Source of the DNA: JARFQH01 sp041299015
Lineage (GTDB): Bacteria; Desulfobacterota; Desulfobacteria; Desulfobacterales; SG8-13
NCBI GenBank assembly: GCA_041299015.1
Contig: JBFYWB010000054.1
Location: forward strand, 1-64,000
Reading direction: 5' to 3'
DNA length: 64,000 nt
Positions within the stretch are counted from its first letter, which is position 1; each line of letters starts with the position of its first letter. A program made the position numbers and the translations under genes. Shown in pieces: positions 59,613 through 64,000 of the stretch. The notes under the pieces were generated by a model. It searched no databases, had not been told where the DNA came from, and worked only from the letters and a program-made list of their open reading frames with translations.

Positions 59613-60602
59613 ATGTGTGATATCTGGATAGTCGTTGAACACAGAGACGGCGAGATCGAGGACGCCACCTTTGGCCTCGCCACTGAGGCCAGGCGGCTGA
59701 TCGCACAACTGGGCGAAGCGGGCCAGGTAACCGCCGTCGCATTAGGGTCCGCACCCGAATCGGTGCTGGCAGCGCTGGGCGCCTATGGCGTAAACCGGGT
59801 GCTGCATGTCACCAATGCCTGGATGACGCGCTACCAGGGCGAAATCTTCGGCCGGGCATTATTTGATCTCGTTCAAAAAGAGAATCCGGCCTGTCTGCTC
59901 ATGGCCCAGTCATCGGAAACGGAGGACCTGGCCCAGCGGGTGGCCGCCATGATGAAGACGGCCCTGGTCACCCGGGCCATGGATTTTTCCATGACGGCCG
60001 ACGGCACCGCCCGGGCCATTCGTCCGGTGGCCAATGGGTATCTCTTCGAAGACGTGATGCTCGACAGCCGCCCGTCCCCCATTGTCCTGTTTCTGCCGTC
60101 CGTGCTCTTCGATACGGAACCCGACCGGGAGGAGACGGCCGCGGTGATCAATGTTTCGTTCCCGGGTCCGGCGGACGACCTGAAAACCCGCACTGTGCAG
60201 GTGATCGAAGCCGCACCGGAAGACCTGGACCTGGAAGAGGCCGATATCATCGTCGCCGGAGGCCGGGGCGTCGGCAAAGGAGCGTCCTTTGATGTCATCC
60301 ATGCATTGGCCCGGACCATCGGCGGGTCGGTGGGCGGCACCCGGCCCATCATCGACTGGGGCGTCCTGCCCTACGAACGCCAAATCGGGCAGACCGGCAA
60401 GTATGTCTCCCCCCGATTGATCATCAACTGCGGTATCTCAGGTGCCAATGAATACACGGCGGGCATGGAAAAATCTCAGCAGGTCATTGCCATCGATCTC
60501 AACCCGAGGGCCCGGATGTTTCGGTTTGCCGACTTGGGCGTGGTCGGCGATGTTCATGAAATCCTACCCTTGTTGATTTCCCGAATCGAGGATCAGAAAT
60601 GA
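59613..60602 (+). CDS. etfA: electron transfer flavoprotein alpha subunit
   Basis: 329-residue EtfA. The C-terminal FAD-binding domain is clear: DIIVAGGRGVGKGASFDVIH, LARTIGGSVGGTRPIIDWGV, RQIGQTGKYVSPRLIINCGI, SGANEYTAGMEKSQQVIAID, ending DLGVVGDVHEILPLL. The N-terminal domain I is typical (MCDIWIVVEHRDGEIEDATF). It accepts electrons from flavin dehydrogenases, here most likely the two upstream flavoenzymes, and passes them to the membrane oxidoreductase. etfB is separated from it by the cytochrome and EMO genes, an unusual order. The start is ATG 59613 behind taggaggggcc. Confidence 0.95.
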   Translation: MCDIWIVVEHRDGEIEDATFGLATEARRLIAQLGEAGQVTAVALGSAPESVLAALGAYGVNRVLHVTNAWMTRYQGEIFGRALFDLVQKENPACLLMAQSSETEDLAQRVAAMMKTALVTRAMDFSMTADGTARAIRPVANGYLFEDVMLDSRPSPIVLFLPSVLFDTEPDREETAAVINVSFPGPADDLKTRTVQVIEAAPEDLDLEEADIIVAGGRGVGKGASFDVIHALARTIGGSVGGTRPIIDWGVLPYERQIGQTGKYVSPRLIINCGISGANEYTAGMEKSQQVIAIDLNPRARMFRFADLGVVGDVHEILPLLISRIEDQK

Positions 60603-61417
60603 ATGGATACCTGTTCAAACCCATATACAGGTGCGCAATGGTGATCTCCATGGTCATCACCATGCTGATCGCCGGGCATGCCCGCGCATCCGTAACCGAA
60701 GCCGCGACGGTCTACACGCCTGAGGACTGCATCGAATGCCATCGAACGGGGAGCGAGGAAAGCGGGCTCCAAATCTTCGTCGAAGAATATGAAGCCTCCG
60801 TCCACGGCCCGGAAATCACCTGCTTGGATTGCCACACCGGTGTGGTTGACGATCAACACCAGAGCACCAAGGGATCGGGGGCTGTGGACTGCAGCGCTTG
60901 CCACGAGCAGGAAAACCGGCACGGTTTGAACGGGCCGGAAGAACAGCGCCCACATTGCTACGACTGCCACACTCGGCATCACATGCTATCGAAGACCGAT
61001 CCGGCGTCTGCCGTCCATCCCGATCATTTGGCAGTCACCTGCGCCGGGTGTCATCCGGCGGCATCCGGTGAAACCGATTTTTTCTCGTGGTTTCCCTCTT
61101 TCCAGATCGCTTCCCACAACAAAGGGGATTTCGCGACCGCCTATAATAAAGACAATTGCCTGGGATGTCATCAGGGCGCCGCCGTCCACGGCGAGTCGGT
61201 ACCAATCAACGATCAGGATTGCTACAAGTGTCACTTCTCCCCGGATGCGGCCGGCGCCATGTGGGGGAATATGCATTCCAAGCCGGACCTGAAGACACAG
61301 CCGGCCGTCTTTGCCGCCGCCTCGATCTATCAAATCTTTGTCGCCATCGGGCTCATCGTGCTCCTGGGCAAATTTCTGAACCTCGTTTTCGATAGATTCT
61401 CCGGAAAATCGAAATAG
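60599..61417 (+). CDS. heptaheme c-type cytochrome
   Basis: 272-residue secreted cytochrome with a signal sequence (MVISMVITMLIAGHARA) and seven CxxCH heme sites: CIECH, CLDCH, CSACH, CYDCH, CAGCH, CLGCH, CYKCH. A C-terminal membrane helix (IYQIFVAIGLIVLLGKFLNLV) would anchor it on the periplasmic side of the inner membrane. It resembles NrfH/Cyc-type tethered multihemes. Its gene overlaps the etfA stop and precedes the membrane Fe-S oxidoreductase, so it likely links that enzyme or menaquinol to periplasmic redox partners. A role as terminal reductase cannot be excluded. Confidence 0.92.
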   Translation: MNGYLFKPIYRCAMVISMVITMLIAGHARASVTEAATVYTPEDCIECHRTGSEESGLQIFVEEYEASVHGPEITCLDCHTGVVDDQHQSTKGSGAVDCSACHEQENRHGLNGPEEQRPHCYDCHTRHHMLSKTDPASAVHPDHLAVTCAGCHPAASGETDFFSWFPSFQIASHNKGDFATAYNKDNCLGCHQGAAVHGESVPINDQDCYKCHFSPDAAGAMWGNMHSKPDLKTQPAVFAAASIYQIFVAIGLIVLLGKFLNLVFDRFSGKSK

Positions 61418-61483
61418 ACGGTTAAAACGGTAGGATCAAATCGGTAAAACAAAGCGGTAAGTCATTTATTGAGGAGATAAGCG

Positions 61484-63418
61484 TTGAAGGCATTGTTAAC
61501 CTCATTCGATTTGTTATTGATCGCAGCGGCGTTCCTTATCATGGCGGTCGGTTTGGCCCGGCGATGGTCGTTGTGGCGGACAAAAAAACCTGCCGGCATC
61601 TCCGGCGACTGGCAGGGGCTGAAGACTTCTTTGCTGCTGCATCGCGGCATCCTGCGAAGGCCCTCGGTGGGCGGGGCGCATCTGGCTGCATTCTGGGGTG
61701 TCCTCATTCCCCTGATCGTGATCATACTCGTCCAATTCGGGTTCATCATCCCCCAGGCACCGGCCAAACTGCTCTCCCTGGTTCAGGATCTGGCGGGCAT
61801 TGCGTTGTTGATCGGCACCCTGTTCCTGCTGTTTCGACGCTTGGGAAGCACGGATGCCGAAGGGCCCTCGCGCACCATGGTGCCCATGGTTCTGCTGCTG
61901 GTCATCCTTGTCTCCGGGTTCATGGCCGAAGGCACGCGGCTGAGCATCCTCCGGGCCGACGGGGTTCCGTGGGCGTCGCCCATGGGATGGTTTTTCTCTC
62001 TGATATCCCCGGCCTCGCCGGTCTTCATGCAGATGATGATCCGCCTGCATTTCTTCGCCGTGCTCGCTCTCATCGCGGCCATTCCGTTTACCTTCATGCG
62101 CCATGCCGCGGCCTCGCCCCTGAACGTATTTTACAGGAAACAGGGCGCCAGGGCCGCATTGACGCTTCCATCGATCGAAAGCGGAGAGATCGGTGCAAAA
62201 ACGGTTAAAGACCTTTCCTGGAAACAGATGCTGGATGCCGAAGCCTGTGTCGCTTGCGGCAGGTGCGACGAGAACTGCCCGGCCGCCATCTCGGGCAAAC
62301 CCCTGTCCCCCCGGAAGATCATCCGAAATATACGGGAACAGATGGAGACGGTCGCCGCCGATCAAAAGCGACGCGGGAATGCACTGGGGAACGTGCCCGA
62401 ACCGCCGCTCCTGGCAAACGCCGTCAGAGCGGATGAAATGTGGGCGTGCACCTCCTGCATGGCCTGTGTGGAACATTGCCCGGTCTTTATCGAACCCCTG
62501 GACAAGATCATCGACATGCGGCGGTATCAGGTCATGGGCGAGGCCCGGCTGCCCGCCGAAGCCCGGCCGATGATCCGGGATCTGGACCTTTACGGCGATG
62601 TTCAGGGCAAGGGTGTGGCCCATCGGGCAGACTGGGCCATGAACCGGAAGGTTCCTCAGATGTCCCAGGCTCCCGCCCAAAGCGGATCCGATGTGGACAT
62701 CCTCCTGTGGGTCGGTTGTTCCGGCGCATTTCATCCCCGGAACCAGGAGACCAGCCGGGCCATGGTGAAGATTCTCAAGGCTGCCGGCATCCGGTTCGCC
62801 ATATTGGGAAAAGAGGAGGTGTGCTGCGGTGATCCTGCCCGGCGGTTGGGCGACGAGATCCTCTTCCGAAAGCTGGCCCGGGCGAACATCGACCGATTAA
62901 ACCATTATCAGGTGAAAAAAATCGTCACCCTGTGCCCTCACTGCCTGAATACCCTGAAAAATGAATATCCGGATTTGGGATGTAAAATGGAAGTGATTCA
63001 TGCCACGGAACTGGTCATGACCCTGATCCGCGACAAACGCATCGCCCTGAAGTATCCCGTGGCGGATAAAATGGCCATACACGATGCCTGTTATCTGGGT
63101 CGATATAACCAGGTTTATGAGCCGCCTCGGGATATCTGCCGGGCCGTGCCGGGCTCCCGGCTCAAGGAAACGGCGCGGAACCGGGGCAGCGGCTTCTGCT
63201 GCGGCGGCGGCGGCGGACGGATGTGGCTGCACGAGAACATCGGTCAAAACATCAATGTGGTCCGGGCCGCGGAGCTGGCCAAGACCGATGTCGATTTGAT
63301 CGGCACCGCTTGCCCCTATTGTCTGGTCATGCTGGACGACGGTGTGAAATCCCTCGAACTGGAAAAAACGCCGAAAGTGGCCGACATTATCGACATCGTT
63401 GCCGACTCATTGGGTTAG
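61484..63418 (+). CDS. EtfAB:quinone oxidoreductase (EMO-type, CCG-domain Fe-S protein)
   Basis: 644-residue membrane protein of the EMO class (DUF224/HdrDE-like Fe-S oxidoreductase). The N-terminal about 210 residues are a NarI/cytochrome b-like domain with about six helices. Two [4Fe-4S] ferredoxin sites follow: CVACGRCDENCP and CTSCMACVEHCP. The C-terminal half holds two CCG (HdrD-type) modules: CSGAFHPRNQETSRAMV with EVCCGDPARRLG, and CYLGRYNQVYEPPRDIC with GSGFCCGGGGGRMW. In syntrophs and sulfate reducers such proteins pass electrons from EtfAB to menaquinone. The start is TTG 61484, supported by gaggag 8 bases upstream. Placed between the cytochrome and etfB. Confidence 0.9.
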   Translation: MKALLTSFDLLLIAAAFLIMAVGLARRWSLWRTKKPAGISGDWQGLKTSLLLHRGILRRPSVGGAHLAAFWGVLIPLIVIILVQFGFIIPQAPAKLLSLVQDLAGIALLIGTLFLLFRRLGSTDAEGPSRTMVPMVLLLVILVSGFMAEGTRLSILRADGVPWASPMGWFFSLISPASPVFMQMMIRLHFFAVLALIAAIPFTFMRHAAASPLNVFYRKQGARAALTLPSIESGEIGAKTVKDLSWKQMLDAEACVACGRCDENCPAAISGKPLSPRKIIRNIREQMETVAADQKRRGNALGNVPEPPLLANAVRADEMWACTSCMACVEHCPVFIEPLDKIIDMRRYQVMGEARLPAEARPMIRDLDLYGDVQGKGVAHRADWAMNRKVPQMSQAPAQSGSDVDILLWVGCSGAFHPRNQETSRAMVKILKAAGIRFAILGKEEVCCGDPARRLGDEILFRKLARANIDRLNHYQVKKIVTLCPHCLNTLKNEYPDLGCKMEVIHATELVMTLIRDKRIALKYPVADKMAIHDACYLGRYNQVYEPPRDICRAVPGSRLKETARNRGSGFCCGGGGGRMWLHENIGQNINVVRAAELAKTDVDLIGTACPYCLVMLDDGVKSLELEKTPKVADIIDIVADSLG

Positions 63419-63451
63419 CCGTTAATACTTCTACCACCAAACGAGGATGAA

Positions 63452-64000
63452 ATGAAAATCATCGTCTGCGCCAAGCAAATTCGACACACCTATGCGAGAA
63501 CGGGAACATCGCCCGAATCACATTATATCCGCCCTGAAGACGGTGTCTACCGCGTTAACCCTCACGATGAAGCGGCTCTCGAACTGGCACTGCGCCTGAA
63601 AGACGTATACGAAAACACCACCGTCGTGCTGCTCACCCTGGGGCCGATGATCGCCGAAGAGGAGATTCGACGGTGCCTGGCCACCGGCGCCGACGACCTA
63701 TACCAGATCAAGGTAAACGGGCACCCGCCTTTTCCGGCAGACCCCCTCGATCAGCCCGACCCGTGGGTCAAATCGGATCTCATGGCCCGAGCCGTGAAAG
63801 AACTTGGAGGGGATCTGGTGCTCTGCGGTAAAGCGTCTCTCGATAAAGCCAGCGGTCAAGTGGGAGCGCTGCTGGCACACCGCCTCGACCTGCCGTTTGT
63901 ATCGGCCATCACAGACCTCACTATCACAGATCTTTCCATGAATAAATCCGGCGGCACCTTACAGGTGCAGCGAAGCGCCGGCCGCGGGGTTCGGGAAATC
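63452..64000 (+). CDS. etfB: electron transfer flavoprotein beta subunit (partial, runs off window)
   Basis: Open frame from ATG 63452 to the window end (183 residues visible). It begins MKIIVCAKQIRHTYARTG, with the EtfB core NPHDEAALELALRLK (AMP/FAD-binding-domain start), VVLLTLGPMIAEEEIRRCLA, DDLYQIKV, DLVLCGKASLDKASGQVGAL and LLAHRLDLPFVSAITDLTI. It would partner the EtfA at 59613-60602. The ribosome-binding site is gagga. The gene is intact as far as the window reaches; it completes the sigma54 operon or lies close to its end. Confidence 0.93.
   Translation, partial: MKIIVCAKQIRHTYARTGTSPESHYIRPEDGVYRVNPHDEAALELALRLKDVYENTTVVLLTLGPMIAEEEIRRCLATGADDLYQIKVNGHPPFPADPLDQPDPWVKSDLMARAVKELGGDLVLCGKASLDKASGQVGALLAHRLDLPFVSAITDLTITDLSMNKSGGTLQVQRSAGRGVREI

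Noticed and set aside
1..64000. tRNA genes, insertion sequences, prophage or CRISPR arrays
   Set aside because: No tRNA T-loop/acceptor pattern, transposase, phage gene or regularly spaced repeat was seen on reading the window.

Overview
The window looks like a chromosome segment of a strictly anaerobic, sulfate-reducing Desulfobacterota bacterium of the Desulfobacteraceae/Desulfosarcina kind (inference). Supporting signs are a small assimilatory-type siroheme sulfite reductase, rubrerythrin and rubredoxin, a seven-heme cytochrome c, an EtfAB plus membrane CCG/Fe-S oxidoreductase operon, a TAXI-TRAP receptor, a NifX-like protein and several -24/-12 (sigma54) promoters. Gene density is high and coding sequence is GC-rich. 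I saw no tRNA, rRNA, IS element, prophage or CRISPR array.

Layout. 1-4.9 kb: TAXI receptor (cut by the window edge), metallo-beta-lactamase-fold hydrolase, MltD-like transglycosylase, EF-P paralogue EfpL. 5-14.6 kb: YcaO protein; a c-di-GMP-I riboswitch with a consensus promoter in front of an unknown gene; a fused HisH-HisF; a diadenylate-cyclase-like protein; rubrerythrin; a STAS-like protein; a flavoprotein; rubredoxin. 15-20.5 kb: mgtE behind a proline-ending leader peptide and a Shine-Dalgarno-sequestering hairpin; a cNMP/CBS/DUF294 regulator; an SH3 membrane protein. 21-27.1 kb: a putative sigma54-driven operon of KamA-type aminomutase, two ATP-grasp ligases and a GNAT-HDAC-GNAT fusion. 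27.5-32.5 kb: sulfite reductase; a DAHP synthase-prephenate dehydratase fusion under a Phe attenuator; a B12/radical SAM protein. 32.5-47.9 kb: Pal, a penicillin-binding transpeptidase, small metal-binding proteins, a lipoprotein/M48 protease cluster, a ParB-Lrp fusion, an acetyl-CoA hydrolase-GNAT fusion, a HerA-like ATPase and a trypsin-like protein. 48-55.3 kb: an OpgG-type lipoprotein and a giant membrane-GH94 fusion, likely a periplasmic beta-glucan pair. 55.4-64 kb: a strong sigma54 promoter ahead of two FadH-like flavoenzymes, EtfA, heptaheme cytochrome, the EMO-type quinone reductase and EtfB (cut by the window end).

The most notable content is regulatory RNA. Three different cis-acting leaders can be read from the sequence: a c-di-GMP aptamer with terminator, a Phe-codon transcription attenuator, and a candidate proline-leader translational switch for magnesium transport. 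The most notable gene set is the KamA/ATP-grasp/GNAT-HDAC operon, which looks like a pathway for a beta-lysine-derived conjugate whose product I cannot name.
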